A DNA stretch of 64,000 bases from Alkalimarinus alittae (lineage in GTDB: Bacteria > Pseudomonadota > Gammaproteobacteria > Pseudomonadales > Oleiphilaceae), in the NCBI RefSeq assembly GCF_026016465.1, contig NZ_CP100390.1, positions 1,650,001 through 1,714,000 of the forward strand, read 5' to 3'. The position numbers and the translations under genes were made by a program. Positions 20,125 to 30,475 of the stretch are shown piece by piece. Position 1 is the stretch's first letter, and each line of letters opens with the position of its first letter. The notes beneath the pieces were generated by a model that was not told the DNA's origin, made no database searches, and saw only the letters and a list, made by a program, of their open reading frames with translations.

Positions 20125-21702
20125 ATGACTCAAAATATTCACGCTCATCGCATCTTAATTTTGGACTTTGGTTCTCAGTACACCCAGTTAATCGCAAGAC
20201 GAGTGCGAGAAATCGGCGTTTATTGTGAGATTCGCGCCTTTGATATGACAGAAAGCGAGATCGCTGAATTTAACCCAAAAGGGGTTATTTTGGCTGGCGG
20301 TCCGGAGTCGGTAACAGGTGATTCAACGCCAAGAGCACCAGAGTGTGTGTTTTCTATGGGGGTGCCGGTGTTGGGTATCTGCTACGGTATGCAGACTATG
20401 GCAGAACAGTTAGGCGGAAAGGTTGCAAGCTCAGAAGAGCGTGAATTTGGCTATGCTCAAATCACTGTTCGGTCAGATAACCCGCTACTGCTTGATATTA
20501 AAGATCATGTTAGTGAGGAAGGTGACGCGTTACTTGATGTGTGGATGAGCCATGGCGATAAAGTTGTGACTCTGCCAGAAGGTTTTGAGTTGATGGCGTC
20601 TACAGAAAGTGCGCCGATTGCAGGTATGTTCAATCGTGAGAAGCACTTCTACGGTGTACAGTTTCACCCAGAAGTGACACACACGCTGCAAGGTGGTCGA
20701 ATGCTTGAGCACTTCATTCTATCAATCTCTGAGTGTGAAGCGCTATGGACTCCAAGCCATATTGCTGATGACGCGATCAAAACAATTCGCGAACAGGTCG
20801 GTTCTGATCATGTATTGCTAGGCTTATCAGGTGGCGTGGATTCTTCAGTGGTAGCGGCTCTGCTTCACAAGGCGATTGGCGACCAGTTGACCTGTGTTTT
20901 CGTTGATAACGGCTTGCTTCGCTTAAACGAAGGCGATCAAGTGATGGACATGTTTGCCAAGAACATGGGCGTTAAGGTGATCCGCTCAGATTCTGCAGAC
21001 CTATTCTTGTCTCGTCTTGAAGGTGTTTCTGATCCTGAGAAAAAGCGTAAAGTTATCGGTAATACCTTTATCGAAATTTTCGATCAAGAAGCGGCTAAAA
21101 TAGACAATGTTCAATGGTTAGCTCAAGGTACGATCTACCCTGATGTAATTGAATCAGCGGCATCTAAAACGGGTAAAGCACATGTTATTAAGTCCCACCA
21201 TAATGTAGGTGGCTTGCCAGAAGATATGAAGCTAAAGCTCGTTGAGCCTTTACGCGAACTCTTTAAAGATGAAGTAAGAAAGCTAGGCTTAGAGTTAGGT
21301 CTACCGTATGACATGGTTTACCGCCACCCATTCCCTGGGCCTGGTTTAGGTGTGCGTATCTTAGGTGAAGTGAAAAAAGAATATGCCGATATTCTGCGTC
21401 GTGCCGATGCGATCTTTATTGAAGAACTTCGTAGGGCAGACTACTACCACAAAACCAGTCAGGCGTTTGCTGTATTCCTACCTGTGAAGTCTGTGGGTGT
21501 TGTTGGGGATGCTCGTCGTTACGAATATGTTGTAGCGCTACGCGCAGTTGAAACCATCGACTTTATGACAGCACGTTGGGCGCATTTGCCTTATGAATTA
21601 CTTGAGTTAGTCTCTAATAGAATCATTAATGAAATATCCGGTATTTCGAGAGTGACCTATGATATTTCCTCTAAGCCACCGGCTACGATTGAGTGGGAAT
21701 AA
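20125..21702 (+). CDS. guaA: GMP synthase (glutamine-hydrolysing)
   Basis: The 525-residue product has an N-terminal class I glutamine amidotransferase domain: [18 protein letters not shown], the nucleophile Cys in LGICYGMQ, and the His/Glu pair in [10 protein letters not shown]. An ATP pyrophosphatase domain follows, with P-loop LSGGVDSSV, then the C-terminal dimerisation domain ending KPPATIEWE. It converts XMP to GMP using ATP and glutamine. It follows guaB with a 115-base gap holding a hairpin, the normal guaBA operon. Confidence 0.97.
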   Translation: MTQNIHAHRILILDFGSQYTQLIARRVREIGVYCEIRAFDMTESEIAEFNPKGVILAGGPESVTGDSTPRAPECVFSMGVPVLGICYGMQTMAEQLGGKVASSEEREFGYAQITVRSDNPLLLDIKDHVSEEGDALLDVWMSHGDKVVTLPEGFELMASTESAPIAGMFNREKHFYGVQFHPEVTHTLQGGRMLEHFILSISECEALWTPSHIADDAIKTIREQVGSDHVLLGLSGGVDSSVVAALLHKAIGDQLTCVFVDNGLLRLNEGDQVMDMFAKNMGVKVIRSDSADLFLSRLEGVSDPEKKRKVIGNTFIEIFDQEAAKIDNVQWLAQGTIYPDVIESAASKTGKAHVIKSHHNVGGLPEDMKLKLVEPLRELFKDEVRKLGLELGLPYDMVYRHPFPGPGLGVRILGEVKKEYADILRRADAIFIEELRRADYYHKTSQAFAVFLPVKSVGVVGDARRYEYVVALRAVETIDFMTARWAHLPYELLELVSNRIINEISGISRVTYDISSKPPATIEWE

Positions 21703-21717
21703 GCGGCTAAGTTGTTG

Positions 21718-21760
21718 TCAACTGTGGGAATGACAGTTGAGAACGGGAATGACGGTTGAG
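21718..21760. repeat. Short direct repeats with a stem-loop after guaA
   Basis: GGGAATGACAGTTGAG (21726-21741) is repeated with one change at 21745-21760. TCAACTGT (21718-21725) pairs with ACAGTTGA (21733-21740) around a seven-base loop. There is no T run, so termination is not clear. Confidence 0.4.
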
Positions 21761-21807
21761 TGTGGTGTCATTATTAGACTGTGTAGATTGTAAAAGAAGG
21801 TGAATAA

Positions 21808-22317
21808 TTGAGCCAAGCGCTTTCAGAAGATGAGCGATGGATGCATCATGCACTTCTGCTTGCGCGTAAAGCGTATGAGCTTGGGGAAGTGCCTGTAGGT
21901 GCGGTGATTGTTCGCGATGGCCAAGTCATTGGTGAAGGTTGGAACTGCCCTATTGGTAACCATGATCCGACGGCACATGCGGAAGTGATGGCGCTTAGAG
22001 ATGCGGGTACGAAAGAAAACAACTACCGCCTACCCGGTAGTGTTCTATATGTAACCATTGAGCCTTGCACGATGTGTGTAGGTGCGCTGATTCATGGGCG
22101 CGTTGATCGAGTTGTTTTTGGTGCTACTGAGCCTAAAGCCGGTGCGGTAGTGAGCCAAAACTGTTTGTTTGATCATGACTCGGTCAATACTCGAGTAGTG
22201 TACTTGGGGGGTGTTTGCGAAACAGAATGCAGGTTAATAATAAGTGATTTTTTTGCGCAGCGTAGAGCGCAGAAAAAGCGAGACAAAAAAGTTATCGAGT
22301 CGATCGATAAGCAATAA
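21808..22317 (+). CDS. tadA: tRNA-specific adenosine deaminase
   Basis: The 169-residue protein carries the zinc deaminase signature: HAEVMAL with the catalytic Glu and first zinc ligand, and PCTMCVGALIHGR with the two Cys ligands. The flanking words EVPVGAVIV and NYRLPGSVLYVTIEP are TadA-type. It converts adenosine 34 to inosine in tRNA-Arg(ACG), widening codon reading. I accept the TTG start at 21808 because AGAAGG lies seven bases upstream and the resulting N-terminus (SEDERWMHHAL) aligns with E. coli TadA; an internal ATG at 21841 would remove part of helix 1. Confidence 0.92.
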   Translation: MSQALSEDERWMHHALLLARKAYELGEVPVGAVIVRDGQVIGEGWNCPIGNHDPTAHAEVMALRDAGTKENNYRLPGSVLYVTIEPCTMCVGALIHGRVDRVVFGATEPKAGAVVSQNCLFDHDSVNTRVVYLGGVCETECRLIISDFFAQRRAQKKRDKKVIESIDKQ

Positions 22318-22340
22318 GCTAACAGCAAGGGATTAAGTTT

Positions 22341-23333
22341 ATGAAAGTACTGGTTACGGGTGGAGCAGGGTATATTGGCAGTCATGTAGTTCGTCAATTA
22401 GGCGAAGCGGGTCATGACATTGTTGTGTACGATAATTTGTCAACCGGATACGAGTGGGCCGTTACTTTCGGAGAGTTAGTGATTGGTGATTTAGCCGATG
22501 TAGAGGCAATCGATCAATTATTTGAAAAACATCAATTTGAAGCCGTTCTGCACTTTGCCGCTCATATCGTGGTACCTGAATCAGTAGAAAACCCGCTTAA
22601 ATACTACCGTAATAATACCCGTAACACACTTAACTTGCTGGGTGCTATTGAGAAGCATCAAGTCCCTTATATGGTCTTTTCTTCAACGGCGGCAGTTTAT
22701 GGTATGCCAGATGAAAAAGTATTGACCGAAGATATGCCGCTTGCACCGATTAACCCCTATGGGGCGTCCAAAATGATGAGCGAGCAGATGATTAGAGATC
22801 TATCTTCAGCATCAAATCTCAAGCATGTGATCTTACGTTACTTTAACGTAGCAGGCGCTAATCTTGAGGGGCGTTTGGGTCAGGCAACACCAGAAGCAAC
22901 ACATCTTATCAAGGTGGCGTGTGAGTGTGCTCGTGGTGTAAGAGATGGAATGAAGGTGTTTGGCACTGATTATGAAACCCGAGATGGTACCTGTGTAAGA
23001 GACTATATTCACGTTGAGGACTTGGCTAAAGCGCATGTAATGGCATTAGATTATATGGCAAAAGGTGGTCAGTCTGATGTACTTAATTGTGGGTATGGAA
23101 GCGGGTTTACGGTAAATGAAGTTATTCGAGTGGTAAAAGAGAGCTCCGATGTTGATTTTGCGGTAGAAGAGGTGGGACGTAGAGCGGGTGACCCTGATGC
23201 GTTGATGGCCGATAACAGTAAAATTAAGCGAGTGCTTGGTTGGGAACCGGACCATAATGACCTAGAGGTTATCGTCAAGTCGGCATTAAATTGGGAAGGT
23301 TTGTGGCAAGAGAAAAAGAGCGCTAAGAAGTAA
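22341..23333 (+). CDS. galE: UDP-glucose 4-epimerase
   Basis: The 330-residue short-chain dehydrogenase has the NAD-binding motif GGAGYIGSH at the N-terminus, FSSTAAVYG with the catalytic Ser/Thr, and the YGASK catalytic Tyr-Lys pair (YxxxK). DGTCVRDYIHVEDLA and GRRAGDPD are GalE-specific. It interconverts UDP-glucose and UDP-galactose for surface polysaccharide synthesis. It lies 23 bases after tadA and 54 bases before ugd, so it forms a UDP-sugar pair with the latter. Confidence 0.92.
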   Translation: MKVLVTGGAGYIGSHVVRQLGEAGHDIVVYDNLSTGYEWAVTFGELVIGDLADVEAIDQLFEKHQFEAVLHFAAHIVVPESVENPLKYYRNNTRNTLNLLGAIEKHQVPYMVFSSTAAVYGMPDEKVLTEDMPLAPINPYGASKMMSEQMIRDLSSASNLKHVILRYFNVAGANLEGRLGQATPEATHLIKVACECARGVRDGMKVFGTDYETRDGTCVRDYIHVEDLAKAHVMALDYMAKGGQSDVLNCGYGSGFTVNEVIRVVKESSDVDFAVEEVGRRAGDPDALMADNSKIKRVLGWEPDHNDLEVIVKSALNWEGLWQEKKSAKK

Positions 23334-23387
23334 ACGCTTTTTATCTGTAAATATTTGTTTGTTTTTTAGATTAAATAAGGGATTTAA

Positions 23388-24728
23388 ATGAAGATTACTA
23401 TTTTTGGTACAGGGTATGTCGGTCTGGTAACAGGAGCCTGTTTGGCAGACGTTGGCCATGATATTTTATGCATGGATGTTGATGTTAATAAAATTACTAA
23501 TCTTGAGAATGGCATTATCCCTATTTTCGAGCCTGGTCTAGAGTCTGTTGTAGAAACCAACGTAAAGTCGGGAAGACTGAAGTTTACCACTGATGTTGAG
23601 AAAGCGGTTGAGCACGGCGACTTGCAGTTTATTGCTGTAGGTACACCTCCTGATGAGGATGGTTCTGCAGATTTACAATACGTGTTGGCTGTGGCTAAAA
23701 GCATTGGTCAGAACATGAATGACTATAAAGTTGTGATTGATAAATCTACTGTACCTGTAGGAACGGCAGATAAAGTGAATGCGATGATCGCAGAGCAGTT
23801 ATCGTCAAGAGGAAAGCAGATTGATTTTGATGTTGTCTCTAACCCTGAGTTCCTAAAAGAAGGGGCAGCGGTTAATGACTTTATGAAGCCAGATCGCATC
23901 GTTGTAGGTGCTAATAGCGACCGTGCAAAAGACATGATTCGAGAAGCTTATGCGCCTTTTAACCGTAACCATGATCGTATGGTGTTTATGGATATCCGGT
24001 CTGCTGAATTAACTAAGTATGCGGCAAATGCCATGCTGGCTACCAAAATTAGCTTTATGAACGAGATGGCTAACTTAGCCGAGCGTCTAGGTGCTGATAT
24101 TGAAGAGGTTCGTAAGGGAATAGGGTCTGACCCACGTATTGGTTATCACTTTATCTATCCAGGTTGTGGCTATGGCGGTTCTTGTTTCCCTAAAGATGTA
24201 CAGGCGTTAGCGCGTACTGCAGGTCAGGTAGGGTACGATTCGGTATTGTTAAACGCCGTTGAAGCCGTTAACTATGCTCAGAAAAGTGTGTTGTTTGATA
24301 AGATTAAACACCACTTTAAGGGTGATTTGAAAGGCAAGACCGTTGCCGTTTGGGGGTTGTCATTCAAGCCTAATACAGACGATATGAGAGAAGCATCTAG
24401 CCGTGTGCTGATGGAATCTCTATGGGCAGAAGGTGCTAAGGTTCAAGCATTTGACCCTGAAGCAATGGAAGAAACTCAGCGTATTTACAACGACCAAGAA
24501 GGTTTGGTGTTATGTGGCACTAAAGAGCAAGCGCTTAGAGGTGCAGATGCGCTTGCTATTGTGACTGAGTGGAAAGAATTCCGTTCACCTGACTTTGATC
24601 TAATCAAAGAATCGTTAAGTGAAGCGGTTGTGTTTGATGGGCGTAACTTGTACGAGCCAGAAGCAATGGCGCGTAAAGGATTCACTTACTACGCAATTGG
24701 TCGTGGCTTGAATCAATTTCAGTCTTAA
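23388..24728 (+). CDS. ugd: UDP-glucose 6-dehydrogenase
   Basis: The 446-residue product has the N-terminal NAD-binding motif [11 protein letters not shown], the central region [21 protein letters not shown], the catalytic cysteine in [10 protein letters not shown], and a C-terminal UDP-binding domain with [15 protein letters not shown]. It oxidises UDP-glucose to UDP-glucuronate in two steps using NAD. Together with galE it supplies sugar nucleotides. The epimerase at 48500-49507 could use its product. Confidence 0.95.
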   Translation: MKITIFGTGYVGLVTGACLADVGHDILCMDVDVNKITNLENGIIPIFEPGLESVVETNVKSGRLKFTTDVEKAVEHGDLQFIAVGTPPDEDGSADLQYVLAVAKSIGQNMNDYKVVIDKSTVPVGTADKVNAMIAEQLSSRGKQIDFDVVSNPEFLKEGAAVNDFMKPDRIVVGANSDRAKDMIREAYAPFNRNHDRMVFMDIRSAELTKYAANAMLATKISFMNEMANLAERLGADIEEVRKGIGSDPRIGYHFIYPGCGYGGSCFPKDVQALARTAGQVGYDSVLLNAVEAVNYAQKSVLFDKIKHHFKGDLKGKTVAVWGLSFKPNTDDMREASSRVLMESLWAEGAKVQAFDPEAMEETQRIYNDQEGLVLCGTKEQALRGADALAIVTEWKEFRSPDFDLIKESLSEAVVFDGRNLYEPEAMARKGFTYYAIGRGLNQFQS

Positions 24729-24911
24729 TAGCTTGGCGTATCGCTTATGATGCTAGCTAGCGAGCAACCTGAAACAGCCGTCACTCCCGCCCACCCCAGG
24801 GCGCTCTCTCTGCTTCGCAATTCTCCTTGTGCGCGAGTATGACAAGAGGCGACTATTACAGGGTTTCAGGATAGGCACTAATTAAGCTATAGCGATATCA
24901 AGGTTTGACAT

Positions 24912-24946
24912 AAAAGAGCTGGCTAACTAAATAGTCGGCTCTTTTT
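24912..24946 (+). terminator. Rho-independent terminator downstream of ugd
   Basis: A 13-base stem including two G-U pairs (AAAAGAGCTGGCT with AGTCGGCTCTTTT) is followed by TTTTTGTTT. It lies 28 bases before the next start codon. The 180 bases between it and ugd hold an 8-base inverted repeat (CCTGAAAC at 24768-24775, GTTTCAGG at 24863-24870) and nothing else recognised. Confidence 0.75.
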
Positions 24947-24973
24947 GTTTACGTGTTCGGAGGTAAGATAAAT

Positions 24974-25402
24974 ATGATGGATAACCAAGACTTTAACTTA
25001 GATGAGCGCCTTAGGAATGATACGGTAAAGCTAGCATCGTGGCCGCTATCAGATGTTTTGTTGATGAATGATAGTCAATACCCGTGGGTTATCTTGGTGC
25101 CTAGGCGTAAAGACGCCAGTGAAATCTACCAACTATCAGATGTCGATCAGAGGCAGTTGTTGCAAGAGTCGGTGTTTTTAGGGCAGCAAATAATGGCGGT
25201 ATATGCAGGTCATAAGCTGAATGTTGCGGCTTTAGGGAATGTGGTTAATCAGCTGCATGTGCATCACGTTGTGCGCTTTGAGGGTGATGCCGCTTGGCCC
25301 GCGCCTGTTTGGGGAAGGCATCCGGTTGTTAAGTATTCAGCAGCTGAACTAGCTAACCAGATAAACTTATTGAGTCAGGTGGCTGAGAAAAGCTGGGATT
25401 AA
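24974..25402 (+). CDS. HIT family protein
   Basis: The 142-residue product has the histidine triad region [10 protein letters not shown] near residue 100, preceded by WVILVPRR and followed by [11 protein letters not shown], as in a gammaproteobacterial HIT subgroup. HIT proteins hydrolyse or transfer nucleotides; the substrate here is unknown. In the triad HVHHVV the third canonical histidine is displaced, a feature of this subgroup. I placed the start at the ATG at 24974, nine bases after GGAGGT at 24959-24964, rather than at an upstream GTG that lies inside that site. It ends overlapping fabR by four bases, tail to tail. Confidence 0.85.
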   Translation: MMDNQDFNLDERLRNDTVKLASWPLSDVLLMNDSQYPWVILVPRRKDASEIYQLSDVDQRQLLQESVFLGQQIMAVYAGHKLNVAALGNVVNQLHVHHVVRFEGDAAWPAPVWGRHPVVKYSAAELANQINLLSQVAEKSWD

Positions 25403-26034
25403 GACGTTCTACCCGCTTCTCTATTTTCAGTGGTGACTATTTCGGCGCCACGAAGAATCATTCGAAGTTCTTTTTTAAGGCGGTCCTTTAGGTCTGCTTT
25501 TTCTTTGGGCAAGCAGTCGAGCGCTTCAGATCCTTGGTTAAACATAACTGTTACCATAGTGTCTGCCACTAATTGTGGGTCATCAATAGGTCTGTTTTTG
25601 AGCTCGCCAGCTCTTCTTAAGTCTTCTGATAGCTCGGTGGCGAAGTGGTTTATTTCTGCTTTGATAGCGGTTCTAAATTGAATTGAAAGCCCTGTTCTTT
25701 CTCTTAAAAGTAAGCGGAAGTGGCTAGGGTTGGATGCCAAATACTCCATAAAGGTATCAACGGAGGTGCTAATCGCGCTACCATTTTTCTCTATACGCTT
25801 GCGTGCCTGTCTCATTAGTTGTCTTAATGCGAGGCCTGCTTCATCGACTAGCGCTAGCCCAAGCTCATCAAGCTCATTAAAATGTCTATAAAATGATGTA
25901 GGCGCAATCCCTGCTTCGCGAGCGACCTCTCTTAAACTCAAATTCGCAAAACCTCTATCAGCGGTTAACTGATTTAGAGCGGCATCCATTAATGCTCTGC
26001 GAGTTTTCTGTTTTTGTTCGGCTCTTACAGACAC
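25399..26034 (-). CDS. fabR: TetR-type regulator FabR (unsaturated fatty acid synthesis)
   Basis: The 211-residue product opens [21 protein letters not shown] and has the helix-turn-helix [21 protein letters not shown] at about 32-52, nearly identical to E. coli Fab[13 protein letters not shown] and [10 protein letters not shown] continue the match. FabR represses fabB/fabA-type genes in response to the saturated:unsaturated acyl ratio. No target gene is adjacent. The C-terminal third has diverged, as is usual. The start follows an AGG-containing leader and agrees with the family. Confidence 0.9.
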   Translation of the reverse strand: MSVRAEQKQKTRRALMDAALNQLTADRGFANLSLREVAREAGIAPTSFYRHFNELDELGLALVDEAGLALRQLMRQARKRIEKNGSAISTSVDTFMEYLASNPSHFRLLLRERTGLSIQFRTAIKAEINHFATELSEDLRRAGELKNRPIDDPQLVADTMVTVMFNQGSEALDCLPKEKADLKDRLKKELRMILRGAEIVTTENREAGRTS

Positions 26035-26198
26035 TGCTTTTCCTCTGTCGTTAAACGGTCGTCTAATAGTTAATAGAAGTTGCTGACATAAAACGAATGT
26101 TCATCATACAGATAATTTAGATTTATTGGCACTATATTAAGACCTTTTAGTGCTATGAACAGTCTTATAATTACTGTGTAAATGTCATGGGTGTTAGG

Positions 26199-27359
26199 TC
26201 AGGGGGTATTTGTTCGATATGACAGATGTAGTTTTTGCGCAAACTGATTAAATATATTAACCCACTCAGCTGAAAACTGGGTACCAGAATAACGGTTTAT
26301 CTCTAGTACGGCCCTTATAAAGGGGCGTTTAACCATTTCTATGTGCGCCCTTTCATTCATGATGGCATCAAACGTATCAACAATGGCGATAATTTTTGCC
26401 CCGTCACAAATTTCTTCTTCTACTAGTTGGTGAGGGTAGCCTTGGCCGTTCATGTGCTCATGGTGTTGATGCACCATCTCGGCAGCGTCGCTCCAATGTC
26501 GCATTTTGCATAACAGTTCGTAAGTGGTTCGGGGGTGTTGGTGTAGTTGTTTCTTTTCTTTTGCTGAATGCTCAGTGCTTTTATGCAATAAGTCTATAGG
26601 GAAGAAACACATGCCAAAATCATGCATCATGGTGGCGGCAGCAAGTTGCGCGGGGTTTACACGGTTATCCGCTACTTTGTTCATGCCTAGTGCGAGTAGT
26701 AATTGGCGTGCACACTTGCCATGCCAGTAGGGAGACCGGAGTTCAAAAGGTGCAACAAGGGATACCATTAAATTAATATCATCTGTCAGCGGAATATCGT
26801 GTCGCTGGAGTATTTTTAACAGGTTTTGTGTCGCTGAAGGTGGTTTTGTTTTGGGTGCAAATGCGGGAGGCGTTTCTTCTTGGGTGATGATGGTTTCGGG
26901 GGCTAAAGTGTTGATGGTTGCATTGATCGCATGCTGAAGTTCATCAGGGCTGGCTTTTATGATATTGCTGAACTTATCTCTTATTTCTTGTATCGCTAAC
27001 GGTGTTAAGTCTGATTCTCCTTGCCCTGTTAGCTCATCAACGACACTTTTAGTATGATCAATGGATAGTAAAATCACATCGCTCAGGCTAGCTGAAAACG
27101 TCAGCTCACCTTCTCTTATTTTTGAAAGTAAGTCTTCCATGCTTTGCAGTAAGGGGAGTAGGGGCTGTAGTCCGACAAAAGAAAGATTACCCTTAATGCT
27201 ATGTATTGCACGAAATATTAGATTGATGAGGTGTGGATTAGATGGGTTGTTTTCTAATTCAACGAGCTTAACTTCACATAACTCATAGGCGTCATAGAAT
27301 TCATTGGCGAAATCGGTAATAACCTCTTCTGTTGCCTCGGTGCTAATCTGTAGAGTCAT
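26199..27359 (-). CDS. HPt domain and HD-GYP domain signalling protein
   Basis: The 386-residue product joins two domains. Residues about 10-110 form a histidine phosphotransfer helix bundle with the phospho-accepting H53 in AIHSIKGN. Residues about 190-370 form an HD-GYP domain with HD at 246-247, HH at 299-300 and the GQGYP signature at 305-309. A proline/threonine-rich linker (160-178) lies between. HD-GYP proteins typically hydrolyse cyclic di-GMP, so this looks like a phosphorelay-controlled phosphodiesterase, although some such domains are degenerate and activity is inferred. No kinase gene is adjacent. It is transcribed alone, divergent from the FmdB-type gene. Confidence 0.85.
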   Translation of the reverse strand: MTLQISTEATEEVITDFANEFYDAYELCEVKLVELENNPSNPHLINLIFRAIHSIKGNLSFVGLQPLLPLLQSMEDLLSKIREGELTFSASLSDVILLSIDHTKSVVDELTGQGESDLTPLAIQEIRDKFSNIIKASPDELQHAINATINTLAPETIITQEETPPAFAPKTKPPSATQNLLKILQRHDIPLTDDINLMVSLVAPFELRSPYWHGKCARQLLLALGMNKVADNRVNPAQLAAATMMHDFGMCFFPIDLLHKSTEHSAKEKKQLHQHPRTTYELLCKMRHWSDAAEMVHQHHEHMNGQGYPHQLVEEEICDGAKIIAIVDTFDAIMNERAHIEMVKRPFIRAVLEINRYSGTQFSAEWVNIFNQFAQKLHLSYRTNTP

Positions 27360-27583
27360 ATTATTTTTCAGATGTTTGTTTTTATGAGTTATTTTTATAA
27401 TTTCGTACTGTTTTTTAGATACTTTTTGCTTGGTCTTTATATAGTTTAGCCTATCTCTCGATAAAGCTATCGGCAGGTAGCGTCGCTAATTTAATTTAGT
27501 TCATCAACTAGACCTGATTTTGACAAAAAATAAGTCTATAATATCGCGTTTTTGTTTTGGGTCGGTATCGAGAGGTGCGTTAA

Positions 27584-27820
27584 ATGCCAATCTATGAGTA
27601 TGCATGTAAGGCGTGCGGGTTCCAGAAGGATGTATTGCAAAAGTTAAGTGACAGTCCCTTAACGCAATGTCCTTCTTGTGAAGAGCAGACGTTTACCAAG
27701 AAAATATCAGCAGCAGGCTTTAGATTAAAAGGGTCGGGCTGGTATGAAACAGATTTTAAAACCGGCAAGAAAAAGAATCTTGCTCAGGATAGCAAACCCA
27801 GTAGCGCAGAAGCAGGTTAG
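27584..27820 (+). CDS. FmdB-type zinc ribbon protein
   Basis: The 78-residue protein begins MPIYEYACKACG and has two CxxC knuckles (C8/C11 and C29/C32) forming a zinc ribbon, then GFRLKGSGWYETDFK and a charged tail. This is the FmdB family, often encoded just upstream of aspS in proteobacteria. It is commonly called a putative regulatory protein, but no function is established. The aspS gene follows 90 bases downstream. Confidence 0.9.
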   Translation: MPIYEYACKACGFQKDVLQKLSDSPLTQCPSCEEQTFTKKISAAGFRLKGSGWYETDFKTGKKKNLAQDSKPSSAEAG

Positions 27821-27910
27821 CGCTACGGTTTGGCAATGTTATTAATATAAACGCTATTTATAAAAGTTATTTATAACAATTATACAATCAGAAATTACGG
27901 GTATTGATCT

Positions 27911-29686
27911 ATGCGCAGTCATTATTGCGGAGCTATTAACGAATCACATATTGACCAAGAAGTTACTCTTTATGGTTGGGTTCATCGTCGTAGAGACCAC
28001 GGTGGTGTGATCTTTTTGGATCTGCGAGATCGTGAAGGTATTGCGCAAGTCGTTGTTGATCCTGATACCGAAGAAGCGTTTGCTAAAGCAGAAAGTGTGC
28101 GTAGTGAATTCGTCATTGCGATCAAAGGCCGTATCCGTCGTCGTCCAGAAGGCACGATTAATAAAGATATGCCAACGGGGGCAGTAGAAGTTCTCGGTAA
28201 AGAGTTAACGATTCTAAATGCTGCCGCAACACCTCCTTTTCAGTTGGATGGCTATGTTGATGTGGGTGAAGATACGCGTCTTAAAAATCGTTTCTTAGAT
28301 TTACGTCGCCCAGAAATGCTTAATAAGCTACGTTTTCGCTCTAAAGTGACAAGTTATATCCGTAACTTCCTTGATGGTCAGGATTTTATGGATGTAGAAA
28401 CACCGATTCTGACACGTGCTACGCCAGAAGGTGCACGAGACTATCTGGTTCCAAGTCGTACTCAGCCAGGTAACTTTTTCGCGTTACCTCAATCACCTCA
28501 GCTATTTAAGCAAATGTTGATGGTTTCTGGTGTTGATCGTTATTATCAAATTGCAAAATGTTTCCGTGATGAAGATTTGCGTGCTGATCGTCAACCTGAA
28601 TTCACTCAGGTGGATATTGAGTGCTCCTTTATAGATGAAAACACGTTGATGAACATCATGGAGCAAATGGTTCGTGAAATGTTCCACGATCTATTAAATG
28701 TTGATTTTGCTTCTTTCCCTCGTATTCCTTACTCAGAAGCAATGGCTAAGTACGGTAGCGACAAGCCAGACTTGCGTATTCCGTTACAATTCACGGATGT
28801 CGCTGATCTAGTCGCGCCAGTCGACTTTAAAGTATTTGCCGGTCCAGCGAAAGATCCTAAAGGGCGTGTTGTTGCGTTACGTGTGCCAGGTGGTGCGAGC
28901 ATTTCTCGTAAGCAAATAGACGAATACACTAAGTTTGTAGGTATCTATGGCGCTAAAGGGTTAGCATGGATCAAAGTTAATGAGTTAGAGAAGGGTGCAG
29001 AAGGTCTTCAGTCACCTATCGTTAAGTTCTTAGGTGACGATGTTGCAATGCAGATTATGTCGCGTTTAGGGGCTGAAAATGGCGATATCGTATTCTTTGG
29101 TGCAGACAAGGCTAAGATCGTAAACGAAGCTATTGGCGCGTTGCGCGTTAAAGTGGGTGAAGATCTTGATTTGTTTACCTGCAAGTGGGCGCCTTGTTGG
29201 GTTGTTGATTTCCCAATGTTTGAAGAGACCTCTACCGGTGGATTGACCGCTATACACCACCCATTTACATCACCTGCGTGCACACCTGAAGAGCTTAAAG
29301 CAGCACCAGAAACTGCGTTATCACAAGCCTATGATATGGTGCTAAATGGTACAGAGTTAGGGGGCGGTTCGATTCGTATACACGATGGCGAAATGCAAAA
29401 GACCGTATTCGGTATCCTGGGTATCGATGATGAAGAAGCGCAGGAGAAATTCGGCTTCTTACTGGATGCATTGAAGTACGGTTGTCCTCCACACGGCGGT
29501 TTAGCGTTTGGTCTTGATCGTCTAGTGATGTTGATGACCGAATCACAGTCTATTCGTGAAGTCATTGCTTTCCCGAAAAACCAGAGTGCAACCTGTATGT
29601 TGACACAAGCGCCTGGTACTGTTGATGCTAAACAGCTTAAAGAACTCAATATTAGTGTTCGTAAGTCAGCTAAAGAAGAAAGTTAA
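27911..29686 (+). CDS. aspS: Aspartyl-tRNA synthetase
   Basis: The 591-residue product has an N-terminal OB-fold anticodon-binding domain ([23 protein letters not shown]) and the class II core with [18 protein letters not shown] (motif 2). An inserted GAD domain lies at about 290-420, and motif 3 is GLDRLVML near the end. Length and the GAD insert mark it as bacterial-type AspRS. Whether it also charges tRNA-Asn cannot be judged here. A terminator hairpin lies before ruvC, and yebC, which commonly sits between aspS and ruvC in pseudomonads, is absent. Confidence 0.96.
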   Translation: MRSHYCGAINESHIDQEVTLYGWVHRRRDHGGVIFLDLRDREGIAQVVVDPDTEEAFAKAESVRSEFVIAIKGRIRRRPEGTINKDMPTGAVEVLGKELTILNAAATPPFQLDGYVDVGEDTRLKNRFLDLRRPEMLNKLRFRSKVTSYIRNFLDGQDFMDVETPILTRATPEGARDYLVPSRTQPGNFFALPQSPQLFKQMLMVSGVDRYYQIAKCFRDEDLRADRQPEFTQVDIECSFIDENTLMNIMEQMVREMFHDLLNVDFASFPRIPYSEAMAKYGSDKPDLRIPLQFTDVADLVAPVDFKVFAGPAKDPKGRVVALRVPGGASISRKQIDEYTKFVGIYGAKGLAWIKVNELEKGAEGLQSPIVKFLGDDVAMQIMSRLGAENGDIVFFGADKAKIVNEAIGALRVKVGEDLDLFTCKWAPCWVVDFPMFEETSTGGLTAIHHPFTSPACTPEELKAAPETALSQAYDMVLNGTELGGGSIRIHDGEMQKTVFGILGIDDEEAQEKFGFLLDALKYGCPPHGGLAFGLDRLVMLMTESQSIREVIAFPKNQSATCMLTQAPGTVDAKQLKELNISVRKSAKEES

Positions 29687-29792
29687 TTAAGTCTGTAGTT
29701 TAAGCGCTTGATCTTGAGTGCTTAAACTAATCTGACTTGGTTGATGGTTAGAGTTACAATTTGTGCCGCTTTGCTTGCAGTGCGGCTTTTGA

Positions 29793-29838
29793 AGGGCGGT
29801 CTATTGGTGTAGCATAACTACCATTGACCGCCTTTTTT
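29793..29838 (+). terminator. Rho-independent terminator between aspS and ruvC
   Basis: GGCGGTC pairs with GACCGCC over a 24-base loop and is followed by six T. A second stem (AGTTTAAGC at 29697-29705 with GCTTAAACT at 29720-29728) lies just after aspS but lacks a T run. Confidence 0.7.
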
Positions 29839-29889
29839 ATATCTATATCCGTTCACCTATAAGCACTTACAGGTTACTTTGGCAGATAC

Positions 29890-30408
29890 ATGGCTATTAT
29901 TTTGGGAATTGACCCTGGGTCGCGCGTCACAGGGTATGGTGTTATTAACTTTGTTCAGGGACGGCCAGAGTATATATCAAGCGGCTGCATTCGAATGCAA
30001 GGAACAACGCTACCTGAAAAACTGAAGCAAATATTTACAGGTGTTACTGAGATAATAGAACGTTGGTCGCCTCAGGAATTCGCTATCGAAGACGTCTTTA
30101 TGGCAAGAAACGCCGATTCGGCGCTTAAATTAGGGCAGGCGAGAGGGGCTGCTATTGTGGCCGCTGTGATGCAAGACCTACCTGTGTCAGAGTATGCGGC
30201 GCGAAAAGTAAAGCAAGCAGTTGTGGGTAATGGTGGCGCTGAAAAATCTCAGGTACAGCATATGGTTCAGTCGCTACTGTCGTTGCCTGGTAAGCCGCAA
30301 TCTGATGCTGCGGATGCGTTGGCCATTGCAATATGTCATGCGCATACTTACCAAGGGCTCATTCGAATAGCGGGCTCAACCTCAAGTCGTCGAGGACGAA
30401 TAAAATAA
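29890..30408 (+). CDS. ruvC: Holliday junction endonuclease RuvC
   Basis: The 172-residue RNase H-fold nuclease carries all four acidic catalytic residues: D8 in GIDPGS, E67 in AIEDVF, and D139 and D142 in [10 protein letters not shown]. The basic helix [17 protein letters not shown] is also present. It resolves Holliday junctions by symmetrical cuts, guided by the RuvAB branch-migration motor encoded directly downstream. The ATG is preceded by a weak TTTGGCAG leader; the start matches the family. Confidence 0.96.
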   Translation: MAIILGIDPGSRVTGYGVINFVQGRPEYISSGCIRMQGTTLPEKLKQIFTGVTEIIERWSPQEFAIEDVFMARNADSALKLGQARGAAIVAAVMQDLPVSEYAARKVKQAVVGNGGAEKSQVQHMVQSLLSLPGKPQSDAADALAIAICHAHTYQGLIRIAGSTSSRRGRIK

Positions 30409-30475
30409 TTTTATGATGTTTGCTACTTAGATTAGGTAGCGTCCAGTTCTAACAAATATAATTGAGGATTTACTT

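Noticed and set aside
27520-27542. TTGACA followed by TATAAT upstream of the FmdB-type gene
   Set aside because: The two boxes are only 11 bases apart, too close for a sigma70 promoter; the TATAAT may still work with a poor -35 box.
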